A stretch of DNA of 64,000 nt from Actinoplanes octamycinicus. GTDB lineage: Bacteria > Actinomycetota > Actinomycetes > Mycobacteriales > Micromonosporaceae. Made by a program: the position numbers and the translations under genes. The notes below the pieces were generated by a model. It saw only the letters and a list, made by a program, of their open reading frames with translations, was not told the DNA's origin and searched no databases. The stretch covers positions 9,405,501-9,469,500 of the forward strand of contig NZ_JACHNB010000001.1 of assembly GCF_014205225.1 (NCBI RefSeq), in the 5' to 3' direction. Below are positions 1-7,950 of this stretch, in pieces; position 1 is the first letter of the stretch; the number at the start of each line of letters is the position of its first letter.

Positions 1-1472
1 ATATAGCGGTTCACGATGTCGGCGAGGCGCACACCGAGCGAAGCCCAATGCTCCGGATCCACAAACCAGTCACCCACCACCGGCATCGCCCCAGCCGACG
101 ACGGGCCCGCAGCGGGGCCGGCCGCCTCTGGGTGGGCCGCCGCGGGGTGGGCCGCCGAGGGGTGGGCCGCCGCGGGGTCTGCCGCCGCAGGGCCGGTCGC
201 GGGGTCCGCCGCCGCAGGGCCGGTCGCAGGGTCCACCGCCGCAGGGTCCGCCGCAGTAAGGCAGGCCGCCGCAGCAGAGCCGGGCGCCGCAGCAGGACCG
301 GCCGCAGGGTCGGCGAAGCCCATGCGGAGCAGGTCGTCGCGGTGGATCAACCGGCGTCGGCGCAGCTCACCCGCGAGATCGGCGGTGCCGTCCATCCCGG
401 CCAGCTCGATCGCCCGGGCCGCGCCGGCACCCCGCCGCTTCAAGCTGGGCGGCGCGACGTCGAGCACGGTCACCCCACCGGCCACGTGGTGCCGCCCCGG
501 ATCCCGCAGCAGCGCCCGGTCACCGATCCGCAGCGGCAGCGCCCGGCCCAGCCGCAGCCGCGCGGTGTCGACGCCCAGCGGCCGCACCCGCACCGGCACC
601 GCCGCCGCCCCGACGTGCAGCATCATCGTCTCCGGCAGCGACGCCACCGGGTCGCCGTGCACCCGGACGTCGACCAGCTCGGTGAGCCGGAACCGCCCCG
701 GCGTCAGCAGCGCCGCCCCGCGCCCGACCAGGTCCTTGTCCACCCCGCGGAGGTTGACCGCGACCCGAGCGACGGCCTCCACCCGGTCGACCGGCTCGCC
801 GAGGCTCTGCAGCCCCCGCACCCGGACACTCCGGCCGGTCCCGGCCAGGTCCAGTTCCTGCCCCGTACGCAAAGATCCCGCCCCGAGCGTCCCGGTGACC
901 ACCGTCCCCGCGCCCCGGACGGTGAACGCCCGGTCGATCCAGAGCCGCACCGCCGCGTCCGGATCCGCCGCCGGCAGCCCGGCGACCAGGCGGTCCAGCG
1001 CCGCCCGCAGCTCGTCGAGCCCGGCGCCGGTCACCCCGCTGACCGCCACCGCCGGGACCGGCCCGAGCGAGGTCCGCTCGATCTCGGCCAGCGCCGCCGC
1101 GGTGGCCGCCGCCGGATCGGCCAGGTCGATCCGGGTCACCACCAGCAGCCCGTGCCGCACGCCGAGCGCGTCCAGCGCGGCCAGGTGCTCGGCGGACTGC
1201 GGCTTCCAGCCCTCGTCGGCCGCCACCACGATCATCGCGGCCGGCACCGGTCCCACCCCGGCCAGCATGTTCGGCACGAACCGCTCGTGGCCCGGCACGT
1301 CGACGAACGCGACCGTCTCCCCCGAGTCCAGCCGCGTCCAGGCGAACCCGAGGTCGATGGTCATCCCCCGGCGCCGTTCCTCGGCCCACCGGTCCGGCTC
1401 CATCCCGGTCAGCAGCCGGACCAGCGTCGACTTCCCGTGGTCGACGTGTCCCGCGGTGGCCAGCACGTGCAC
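1..1472 (-). CDS. selB: Selenocysteine-specific elongation factor SelB (partial, 3' end off window)
   Basis: SelB is the GTPase that carries Sec-tRNA to UGA codons marked by a SECIS hairpin. The GTG start at 1472 opens with the P-loop GHVDHGKST, followed by the G2-region stretch RRRGMTIDLGF and the G3 motif DVPGH, the signature of a SelB/EF-Tu-type GTPase. The frame stays open to base 1 (490 codons), so the C-terminal winged-helix domains that bind SECIS RNA are only partly present. Between about 110 and 320 the frame encodes a low-complexity Ala/Pro linker with repeated DPATGPAAA and AAHP units, an unusual insertion. The start lies 2 bp after the selA stop, so the two genes are translationally coupled. 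Long frames on the opposite strand are shadows of this GC-rich coding sequence. Confidence 0.93.
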   Translation of the reverse strand, partial: MHVLATAGHVDHGKSTLVRLLTGMEPDRWAEERRRGMTIDLGFAWTRLDSGETVAFVDVPGHERFVPNMLAGVGPVPAAMIVVAADEGWKPQSAEHLAALDALGVRHGLLVVTRIDLADPAAATAAALAEIERTSLGPVPAVAVSGVTGAGLDELRAALDRLVAGLPAADPDAAVRLWIDRAFTVRGAGTVVTGTLGAGSLRTGQELDLAGTGRSVRVRGLQSLGEPVDRVEAVARVAVNLRGVDKDLVGRGAALLTPGRFRLTELVDVRVHGDPVASLPETMMLHVGAAAVPVRVRPLGVDTARLRLGRALPLRIGDRALLRDPGRHHVAGGVTVLDVAPPSLKRRGAGAARAIELAGMDGTADLAGELRRRRLIHRDDLLRMGFADPAAGPAAAPGSAAAACLTAADPAAVDPATGPAAADPATGPAAADPAAAHPSAAHPAAAHPEAAGPAAGPSSAGAMPVVGDWFVDPEHWASLGVRLADIVNRY

Positions 1473-1474
1473 GG

Positions 1475-2758
1475 TCAGCGCCCGGCGGCCAGGATCGCGC
1501 GGAGCAGCGGCTCGTCCGCGGACGGTGGCACGCAGCGCAGGTCGAGCAGCAGCCGGCCCTGGTCGACCCGGCCGACGACGGGCGGGTCCGCGTGGCGGAG
1601 CGGTTCGGCGTACGTCGAAGGCAGCGACAGTGACCACGACGGGAGCTGGAGTTCCGGGGCGCCCCCGCCGCCGACGACCGCGACCGACGGGATCACCTCG
1701 GCCCCGGCGAGGCCGAGGCGCCGGCACAGCCGGGTGGTGCGGTCGCGCAGCTCGTCGAGGTCGTAGCGGAGCGCCTGCCAGGTCGGCGGCACCGGGCCGG
1801 CCACGGTGGCCTGCAGCGCCGCGAGGGTGAGCTTGTCGACCCGCAGCGCCCGGGCCAGCGGATGCCGCCGCAGTCGCTCGACCAGGGCTGACGTCCCCAG
1901 CAGGAGGCCGGCCTGGGGGCCGCCGAGCAGCTTGTCGCCGCTCGCGATGACCAGGTCGGCCCCGGCGCGCAGGGTCGAGGCCGCGTCCGGCTCGCCGGGC
2001 AGCAGCGGGTCCGGCGCCAGCAGGCCGGAGCCGATGTCCGCGACGACCGGCACGCCGAGGCCGGTCAGCTGCGGGATCTCCGCGGCGCTGGTGAAGCCGC
2101 GGACCACGAAGTTCGACGGGTGCACCTTGAGGATGAAGCCGGTCGCCGGGCCGACCACCGCCGCGTAGTCGGCGGGCGACGTGCGGTTGGTGGTGCCCAC
2201 CTCGCGCAGTCGTGCCCCGGTCGATTCCAGCAGGTCGGGCAGCCGGAAGCCGTCGCCGATCTCCACCATCTCGCCGCGGCTGACGATGATCTCGCGGCCG
2301 GCGGCGAGCGCGGTGGCGGCCAGCACCAGGGCGGCGGCGCCGTTGTTGACCACGTGCACCGCTTCGGCGCGCGGGACCGCGGCGGCCAGGGCGGCCAGCG
2401 CGGTCCGGCCGCGGCGGGCGCGTTTGCCGGTGTCCAGGTCGAGTTCGACGTCGGTGTGCCCGCTCGCGGCCACCATCGCATCGACCGCTGCGGATGAAAG
2501 CGCGGCCCGCCCGAGGTTGGTGTGCAGGACGACGCCGGTCGCGTTGAGCACCGGCCGCAGCCCGCCGGCGGTCGCCGGCAGCGCCGCCACGGCCGCGTCC
2601 GCGACCTCGGCCGGCGCCAGTTCGCCGGTGCGCACCTGCTGCTGCGCGACACGGACGGCGGCCTTGACCGGGTCGCGCCCGAGCCGCTCGGCGGCCGCCT
2701 GCAGCCGGGGATCGGCCAGCACCGCGTCGGTCCGCGGAACCTCCCGCCGCCGATCCAC
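1475..2758 (-). CDS. selA: L-seryl-tRNA(Sec) selenium transferase SelA
   Basis: SelA is the PLP enzyme that converts Ser-tRNA(Sec) to Sec-tRNA(Sec) using selenophosphate. The 427-residue product has the expected family length. It shows the N-terminal RREVPRTDAVLADPRL motif, the LNATGVVLHTNLGR motif (about 71-84) and the PLP-lysine motif SGDKLLGG (Lys276). I chose the GTG at 2758 because a GGGAGG ribosome-binding site sits just upstream. Longer frames reaching upstream run through the tRNA-Sec gene and antisense to selD. The gene lies 37 bp downstream of tRNA-Sec and is followed directly by selB, so tRNA-Sec, selA and selB are probably one transcription unit. Confidence 0.96.
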   Translation of the reverse strand: MDRRREVPRTDAVLADPRLQAAAERLGRDPVKAAVRVAQQQVRTGELAPAEVADAAVAALPATAGGLRPVLNATGVVLHTNLGRAALSSAAVDAMVAASGHTDVELDLDTGKRARRGRTALAALAAAVPRAEAVHVVNNGAAALVLAATALAAGREIIVSRGEMVEIGDGFRLPDLLESTGARLREVGTTNRTSPADYAAVVGPATGFILKVHPSNFVVRGFTSAAEIPQLTGLGVPVVADIGSGLLAPDPLLPGEPDAASTLRAGADLVIASGDKLLGGPQAGLLLGTSALVERLRRHPLARALRVDKLTLAALQATVAGPVPPTWQALRYDLDELRDRTTRLCRRLGLAGAEVIPSVAVVGGGGAPELQLPSWSLSLPSTYAEPLRHADPPVVGRVDQGRLLLDLRCVPPSADEPLLRAILAAGR

Positions 2759-2795
2759 CTCGACCTCCCGTGCCGGCTCGCGCAAGCCACCGTGC

Positions 2796-2891
2796 TGGCG
2801 GAGGCGGACGGGAATCGAACCCGCCTGACCCGGATACCGGGTCACGTCGGTGTTGAAGACCGCGAGGAGCACCAGCCGCCTGAACGCCTCC
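2796..2891 (-). tRNA. selC: tRNA-Sec (anticodon TCA)
   Basis: The minus strand folds as a bacterial selenocysteine tRNA. The acceptor 5' strand GGAGGCGT pairs with CCGCCTCC apart from the innermost U-C position. A discriminator G and an encoded CCA follow at 2799-2796. The anticodon loop is CTTCAAC, giving anticodon UCA. The long variable arm has a perfect 8-bp stem TGACCCGG/CCGGGTCA around a TAT loop. The T arm is GCGGG-TTCGATT-CCCGT. The extended acceptor/T stack and the long variable arm are hallmarks of tRNA-Sec, and its place between selA and selD confirms the call. Confidence 0.95.
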
Positions 2892-2951
2892 GTGATCACC
2901 GTAACCGATCGTCCGGATTGCGCCACCTGCGACATGTGCGACAGTGCCTGG

Positions 2952-3965
2952 ATGAGCATCCGGTTGACGCAGTACGCGCACGGTGGCGGCTGTGCCTGCA
3001 AGATCCCGCCGGGCGAGCTGGAGCAGATCGTCTCCGGACTGACCGGCCCGTCGCCGACCGGCGGCGCCGCACCGCCGGTCGCCAACGCCGAGCTGCTGGT
3101 CGGCTTGGACGGCGGGGACGACGCCGCGGTCGTGCGGATCACCGGCGGCACCGCCCTGGTCGCCACCGCCGACTTCTTCACGCCGGTCGTCGACGACGCC
3201 TACGACTGGGGCCGGATCGCCGCCGCCAACGCGCTCTCCGACGTGTACGCGATGGGCGGCACCCCGGTCGTCGCGGTGAACCTGCTCGGCTGGCCGCGCG
3301 ACGTGCTGCCGATGGAGCTGGCCGCCGAGGTGCTGCGCGGCGGCCTGGAGGTGGCCCGCGCGGCCGGCTGTCACGTGGCCGGCGGGCACAGCGTCGACGA
3401 TCCGGAGCCGAAGTACGGCATGGCGGTCACCGGCGTCGCCGACCCGGCCCGGCTGATGCGCAACGACGCCGGCCGCCCCGGCCTGCCGCTCACCCTGACC
3501 AAGCCGCTCGGCATCGGCGTGCTGAACTCCCGGCACAAGCGGACCGGCGAGGTGTTCCCGCAGGCCGTCGCCGCGATGACCGAGCTGAACCGGGACGCCT
3601 CGGCCGCCGCGCTGGCGGCCGGCGCGACGTGCGCCACCGACGTGACCGGTTTCGGGCTTCTCGGCCATCTGCACAAGCTGGCCCGGGCCAGCGGCGTGAC
3701 CGCCCGTGTCGACGCGGCCGCGGTGCCCTACCTGGAGGATGCGCGGAAGGCGCTCGCCGACGGCTTCGTCAGCGGCGGCAGCCGGCGCAACCTGGACTGG
3801 GTCCGCCCGCACGCCGACCTCGGCACGCTCCACGAGGACGAGTTGCTGCTGCTCGCCGACGCGCAGACGTCCGGCGGCCTGCTGATCGCCGGCGAGGTCC
3901 CGGGCTATCCGATCATCGGCGAGCTGCTCCCGGCACAGGAGGGCCGCACCCTCACGATCCGCTGA
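2952..3965 (+). CDS. selD: Selenide, water dikinase (selenophosphate synthetase) SelD
   Basis: SelD makes selenophosphate from selenide and ATP, the selenium donor for SelA. The ATG at 2952 gives a 337-residue protein beginning MSIRLTQYAHGGG, close to the start of known bacterial SelD. The catalytic motif is C-A-C-K (Cys14, Lys17), so this SelD uses cysteine, not selenocysteine, at the nucleophile position. An AIR-synthase-type ATP-binding fold follows, with the ADFFTPVVDD segment, the FGNALSD-equivalent NALSDVYAMGG, and CATDVTGFGLLGH near residue 230. In-frame starts further upstream would overlap the tRNA-Sec gene and are rejected. The gene diverges from tRNA-Sec; the 60-bp gap must hold both promoters. 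Confidence 0.95.
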   Translation: MSIRLTQYAHGGGCACKIPPGELEQIVSGLTGPSPTGGAAPPVANAELLVGLDGGDDAAVVRITGGTALVATADFFTPVVDDAYDWGRIAAANALSDVYAMGGTPVVAVNLLGWPRDVLPMELAAEVLRGGLEVARAAGCHVAGGHSVDDPEPKYGMAVTGVADPARLMRNDAGRPGLPLTLTKPLGIGVLNSRHKRTGEVFPQAVAAMTELNRDASAAALAAGATCATDVTGFGLLGHLHKLARASGVTARVDAAAVPYLEDARKALADGFVSGGSRRNLDWVRPHADLGTLHEDELLLLADAQTSGGLLIAGEVPGYPIIGELLPAQEGRTLTIR

Positions 3966-3976
3966 GGACCACTTGT

Positions 3977-4006
3977 CGGTACGGGGTGAGCGCTCACCCC
4001 GTACCG
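3977..4006. terminator. Bidirectional intrinsic terminator between convergent genes
   Basis: This is a perfect 30-nt inverted repeat with half-site CGGTACGGGGTGAGC. It lies 11 bp after the selD stop and 24 bp after the stop of the convergent gene at 4031. Position and symmetry fit a terminator serving both genes. Confidence 0.8.
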
Positions 4007-4030
4007 AAAACCGGTCTTGATCTGTATCGG

Positions 4031-4579
4031 TCAGCGATAGGCCGGAACCGGCTCGTCGGGGGTGGTCCGGACGGTGTCGACGCCAGGGGTGGCGAGCACG
4101 TCGGCGATCGCCGCCTCGCTGCCGCCGATGCCGGCCCAATGCGGGTCGACGTCGTCAGCGAGGCACCAGGCGCGGTCGGCCGGCCAGACGAACGCCGGGT
4201 CGGGCAGCGCGTCATCCCACTGATCGAGGTCGGACAGCGCGCCGCGGAACAGGTAGTAGGCACGGCCCGGCACGACGACCTTGGGGGCGGCCAGCTCGGT
4301 GCCCCAGCCGTCCCAGACGCAGACATAGCAGTCGTCCGGGGTGCCGGTGTGCCGGGCCAGCGTGGCCAGCACGGTACGCACCTGATCGATCTCGGGCGGC
4401 GTCTCGACGGCGGGCACGTCCGCCTCGTGCTGACCCGGGTAGGCCGGGTCGGGGATGAACCGCAGCCGGGCGTGGGCCGCAAAACCGGCCGGGCCGAGGG
4501 TGAGCAGCCGGCCCCACGGCTGGTCGTCGTCGATCAGCCAGCCGGCGGCGGACAGGTCGGTGCAAAGGGAAAGCGCCAC
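4031..4579 (-). CDS. Conserved hypothetical protein (182 aa)
   Basis: I do not recognise a characterised family. The 182-residue acidic, Trp-rich protein starts with GTG at 4579. It contains RLRFIPDPAYPGQHEAD, VCVWDGWG, GRAYYLFRG and a C-terminal GGSEAAIADVLATPG segment. It has no signal peptide or membrane segment and looks cytoplasmic. Codon usage matches its neighbours, which supports a real gene. The assigned start lies inside an inverted repeat (4572-4608), so either the repeat ends the upstream transcript or the true start is further in. It converges on selD across a shared terminator. Confidence 0.7.
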   Translation of the reverse strand: MALSLCTDLSAAGWLIDDDQPWGRLLTLGPAGFAAHARLRFIPDPAYPGQHEADVPAVETPPEIDQVRTVLATLARHTGTPDDCYVCVWDGWGTELAAPKVVVPGRAYYLFRGALSDLDQWDDALPDPAFVWPADRAWCLADDVDPHWAGIGGSEAAIADVLATPGVDTVRTTPDEPVPAYR

Positions 4580-4608
4580 CCGGCCATCCTGCCCGGCCGG
4601 GTGGCGCT
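4572..4608 (-). terminator. Hairpin downstream of the 4621-6798 gene, overlapping the next start
   Basis: Perfect 14-bp arms (AGCGCCACCCGGCC at 4572-4585 and its complement at 4595-4608) flank a 9-nt loop. On the minus strand it begins 13 bp after the upstream stop and overlaps the GTG start of the next gene at 4579. It may be a terminator or a start-site-occluding structure. It has no U-tract, as is common in actinobacteria. Confidence 0.6.
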
Positions 4609-4620
4609 CCCGTCACGCGA

Positions 4621-6798
4621 TTACTTGACGATCAGCTTCTGGAACTCGGCCCGCACGTCGGCCGCCTTCACGTCGACGTCCATGTGGCGCGGCGGCCCGA
4701 GGTCGGAGCCGAACGTCGTCTGGTAGCGCACCGTCGACGGGCAGCTGGACCCGCCGAACTGCATGGTCTTGTTGAAGACCACCCGGCCGGTCCGGATCTC
4801 GATGCCCTTCACCGCCACCTTGACCTTGTGGAAGGTCACCTTGTAGCTCGGGCCGGACCCGAAGTTGCTGCGGTAGCTGCAGGTCTGCACCGAGGCGCCC
4901 TGGGTGTCCGGGCCGATGCAGACCACCAGCGAGGCGTTGGTCGGGTCGGTGCCCGCCCAGCCCTTCGGCAGCGTGTTCGACTGGCCGGAGTTGCCGAAGA
5001 ACAGCGCCCGGTTGGTGCCCTTGCCGTACGGCTTGGCGGCGCTGTACTTCGCCGGATTTCCGCAGTACGTCGGGAGGCTGCTGCCACTGCCGGTGGCCAG
5101 CCGCTCCTTGACCGTCTTCAGCTCGATCTCCAGGTTGGCCTTGGCGATCCCGGCCTCCGCCCGCGCCTTGCCGGCGTCGGTCGGGTACTTGGTGAGCAAC
5201 CGCTGGTACCGGCCGCGGGCGTCGACCCACTCGCTGGCCGCCATGTAGGAGTCGGCGCAGCCGAGCAGCGCGGTCGGCTCGTGCTGGGCGACCAGGTCGG
5301 CGGTGCGGTCCAGGGTGTTGTTCGCCTTGGGCCGCTCGGCCAGCCACTCGGTGATGGCGACCGTGTCGCAGGCGTCCTTGGCCGGCAGCTGGGTCATGAA
5401 CTTGTCGACGACCGCGTCGGCCATCTTCTCGTGCCCGGGCAGCGTGGCCAGCACCGTGGTGATCTGGCCGAAGCCGTTGTTCAGCTCGGTGACGTCGGCC
5501 TCGGTGACGCCGGTGCTGAGTTTCTCGCCGGCCTCGGTGAGCTGCCGGCAGGCCTTCACCGTGTCGTCGCCCTCGGCCGCGAGCGGGGCGTCCGCCATCC
5601 GCAGACCGAGCCACACCTTGTCCAGGTTCTCCACGGCGTGCTTGCAGTCGCCGCTGGCCTTGGCGTCGGTGACCGCCTGGCCGATGCCGCCGGCCTGCAC
5701 CCGCAGCAGGCCGAGGAGCAGCAGCACGACCGCGGCGGCCGCGCCGCCGACGATCCGCTGGCGGAGCTTGACGGCCGGCTCGACCGGGCCCTTGGCCAGG
5801 AACCAGCCGTGCACGATCATCGCGATCCACCAGAGCACCGCGACGATCTCGATCAGCACGGTGTGCACCGACGGCACCACGAAGAACAGCAGGATGAAGC
5901 TGACCAGCAGGGTGAGCAGGCCCAGGCCGGCGCGGCGCATCATGAAGTAGCCGATGCTGAGGAACGACGCGTTGGCCAGCGCGACCGCGATCCGGTCGGC
6001 CTTCTTCGGCTCTCGCGGCGGGGCCGGGGCCACCGGCGCCGGGGCCTGCCAGCCCTGCTGCGGCTGCTGCGGCCACCCGGGCTGCGGCTGCTGCGGCTGC
6101 TGGGGCCAGCCCGGCTGGGCCTGCTGGGGCGGCTGCGGCCAGCCCTGCTGCGGCGGCCAGCCCTGCTGCGGCTGCTGGGGCGGTGGCGGCTGCTGGGGCC
6201 AGCCCGGCTGTGGCTGCGCGGGCTGCTGCGGCCAGCCCGGCTGGGCCTGCTGCGGCGGCTGCGGCCAGCCCGGCTGCTGCGGGGCGGGCTGTTGCGGGGC
6301 GGGCCAGCCCGGCTGCTGCGGAGCCGGCTGCTGCGGGGCCTGCCAGCCCGGCTGGGCCTGCTGGGGCCAGCCCTGCTCCGGGGTGGGCGGCTGCTGGGTC
6401 CAGGCCGGCGGGGGCGGGAAGGCGGTGGTCGGCGGCTCGGCGTGCGGGTCCGCGGCCGGAGTCGGCTCGATCTTCTCGCCCGCCGGCATCGGCGTGGTCG
6501 GCGGCTCGGCCTTGTCAGCCGGCTCGGCCGTGACGACCGGCTCGGGCTTGACGACCGGCTCGGACTTGACGACCGGCTCGGCCTGCTCAGCCGGCTCGGT
6601 CTTGTCAACCGGCTCGGCCCGGCCACCCGCCGGCAACGGGGTGGTCGCCGGCTCGGCCTTGTCGCCGGACGGCATCGGTGTGGTCGGCGGCTCCTGGGCG
6701 GATGCCGACTGGGGCTGCGGCTGATGCGGCACCTGAGGCGGCTGCCCGTCACCGGACGGCGGCTGCGGCGGCTGCCATCCCGACTGCGGCTGGGTCAT
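4621..6798 (-). CDS. Pro/Gln-rich membrane protein with extracytoplasmic C-terminal region
   Basis: This 725-residue protein has three parts. Residues 1 to about 260 are low-complexity: EPV/VK/EP repeats, then many PGWPQ(Q)P units. A membrane section of roughly 265-370 has hydrophobic helices (SFLSIGYFMMRRAGLGLLTLL, VLIEIVAVLWWIAMIVHGWF, and a Val/Leu-rich helix after RQRIVGG). A soluble region of about 350 residues follows, with regularly spaced alpha-helices resembling tetratricopeptides and a beta-rich end with several cysteines. The layout is typical of actinobacterial envelope proteins of unknown role. No enzymatic motif is visible. The ATG at 6798 is preceded by an A/T-richer leader that probably holds its promoter. 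Confidence 0.85.
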   Translation of the reverse strand: MTQPQSGWQPPQPPSGDGQPPQVPHQPQPQSASAQEPPTTPMPSGDKAEPATTPLPAGGRAEPVDKTEPAEQAEPVVKSEPVVKPEPVVTAEPADKAEPPTTPMPAGEKIEPTPAADPHAEPPTTAFPPPPAWTQQPPTPEQGWPQQAQPGWQAPQQPAPQQPGWPAPQQPAPQQPGWPQPPQQAQPGWPQQPAQPQPGWPQQPPPPQQPQQGWPPQQGWPQPPQQAQPGWPQQPQQPQPGWPQQPQQGWQAPAPVAPAPPREPKKADRIAVALANASFLSIGYFMMRRAGLGLLTLLVSFILLFFVVPSVHTVLIEIVAVLWWIAMIVHGWFLAKGPVEPAVKLRQRIVGGAAAAVVLLLLGLLRVQAGGIGQAVTDAKASGDCKHAVENLDKVWLGLRMADAPLAAEGDDTVKACRQLTEAGEKLSTGVTEADVTELNNGFGQITTVLATLPGHEKMADAVVDKFMTQLPAKDACDTVAITEWLAERPKANNTLDRTADLVAQHEPTALLGCADSYMAASEWVDARGRYQRLLTKYPTDAGKARAEAGIAKANLEIELKTVKERLATGSGSSLPTYCGNPAKYSAAKPYGKGTNRALFFGNSGQSNTLPKGWAGTDPTNASLVVCIGPDTQGASVQTCSYRSNFGSGPSYKVTFHKVKVAVKGIEIRTGRVVFNKTMQFGGSSCPSTVRYQTTFGSDLGPPRHMDVDVKAADVRAEFQKLIVK

Positions 6799-6878
6799 GG
6801 TGGTCCCCCGAGCTGAAGGCGTGCGGACAATGTTCTACGGGTTAGAAGATCAACAGGCGCGAATGGTCACATTCAAGA

Positions 6879-6894
6879 CAACATCCACATGTTG
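6879..6894. promoter_or_regulatory. Small palindrome in the leader of the Pro/Gln-rich membrane protein gene
   Basis: The half-site CAACAT and its inverse ATGTTG are separated by CCAC. It sits 80 bp upstream of the ATG at 6798, in the A/T-rich gap between that gene and the end of the formate dehydrogenase operon. It could be an operator, but the arms are short and chance cannot be excluded. I see nothing else in the 255-bp gap. Confidence 0.25.
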
Positions 6895-7053
6895 AGAATG
6901 ATCAATGTCGTTCGACGCGACAACATCGATCCGCCACGCCCCTGCCTCCCCGTCGCCGACGGGCAATCCATCGACCAGAACCGCAGCGTACCGAACCGCC
7001 GCTAGGGAGTTTCCCGCCGGGTATCCCCGGAGAAATGCAGCTCAGAGCGAGCT

Positions 7054-7950
7054 TTACGCGATTTTCCCGGAATGGCGGTTAAGCCGCTCCCGCTGCGGGA
7101 CCACGGTGTATTTCGGGTCGCGCGCCGACGCCACGCCACCCTCGAAGATCCCGAACCGGGTGGCCACCGACGCGGCGAGCAGCGACAGGCCGGACAGCGC
7201 GGAGACCACCCGGCTGCGGCGGCCGAGCACCGCCCCGGCCACCCCGGCCGCGGTGAGCGCCCGGCCGGCCCGCAGCAGCCGGCCGGGCCGGCCCTGCGCG
7301 TACGGTTCGCTCAACATGCCCTTGCTGGTCTCGACCCGGTGCGCGCCGTAGAGCTCGAGCGCCGCGCCGAGCACCGCCATCCGCCGGGCCGGCCCGGCCT
7401 GCGCCACCGGCGCGGCGAGCAGCCCCACCCCGGCGCCGCTGGCCAGCGCGCTGCCCGCGAAGATCACCGGCAGTTCCCGGTACGCCTCGTGCCAGCTCGG
7501 CGTGGCGGTGTCGGCGAGCAGCACCGCGGTGTAGGTGGCCAGGGCCGGGGCGAGGGCGGCCGCGCCGTACTGACCGGCCCGGCCGAGCGGCCGCAACCCC
7601 GGGATGCGCGGCGCCACCTCGGCGGCGGCGGAGGCGCCGGCGGCCGCGCCGAAGGCGCTGAGGATCCAGGTGCCGACCGACATCGGCGAGGTGGGCTTGG
7701 CGACCCGGAGCATGTGGTGGAAACGTTCCGGCCGGCCCAGGTCGTTGATCAGGAAGTACGTGCTGGCGCCGAGCGCGCCGAGGGCGGTCAGCCGGCCGGC
7801 GCGCCGCAGCGCCGGGCGGCCGGTGGCGTCGCCGCCCGCGGCCAGCAGCGCCGACCCGGCGGCCAGCCCGCCGGTGAACAGGTAGGCCGCGATGTCGTGC
7901 CGCCAGACGGCCGGCCGCACGATCGGCCGCCCGTAATAGGAATCGGTCAC
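7054..7950 (-). CDS. NrfD/PsrC-type membrane subunit of formate dehydrogenase
   Basis: NrfD-family proteins anchor molybdopterin oxidoreductases in the membrane and pass electrons to quinone. The 298-residue product starts with GTG at 7950, which overlaps the fdhB stop (GTGA) and has a GGGAGGGAAG ribosome-binding site. It has about eight hydrophobic segments, from AAYLFTGGLAAGSALLAAGG onward, and the family-typical FLINDLGRPERFHHMLRV and PTSPMSVGTW stretches. It ends the fdhA-fdhB-nrfD operon and probably replaces the cytochrome b gamma subunit of FDH-N/O enzymes. Confidence 0.88.
   Translation of the reverse strand: MTDSYYGRPIVRPAVWRHDIAAYLFTGGLAAGSALLAAGGDATGRPALRRAGRLTALGALGASTYFLINDLGRPERFHHMLRVAKPTSPMSVGTWILSAFGAAAGASAAAEVAPRIPGLRPLGRAGQYGAAALAPALATYTAVLLADTATPSWHEAYRELPVIFAGSALASGAGVGLLAAPVAQAGPARRMAVLGAALELYGAHRVETSKGMLSEPYAQGRPGRLLRAGRALTAAGVAGAVLGRRSRVVSALSGLSLLAASVATRFGIFEGGVASARDPKYTVVPQRERLNRHSGKIA

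Noticed and set aside
2850..2951. Earlier start for selD
   Set aside because: It would overlap tRNA-Sec; the SelD family start matches 2952.
2759..3181. N-terminal extension of selA to 3181
   Set aside because: It would run through tRNA-Sec and antisense to selD; a good GTG with ribosome-binding site exists at 2758.
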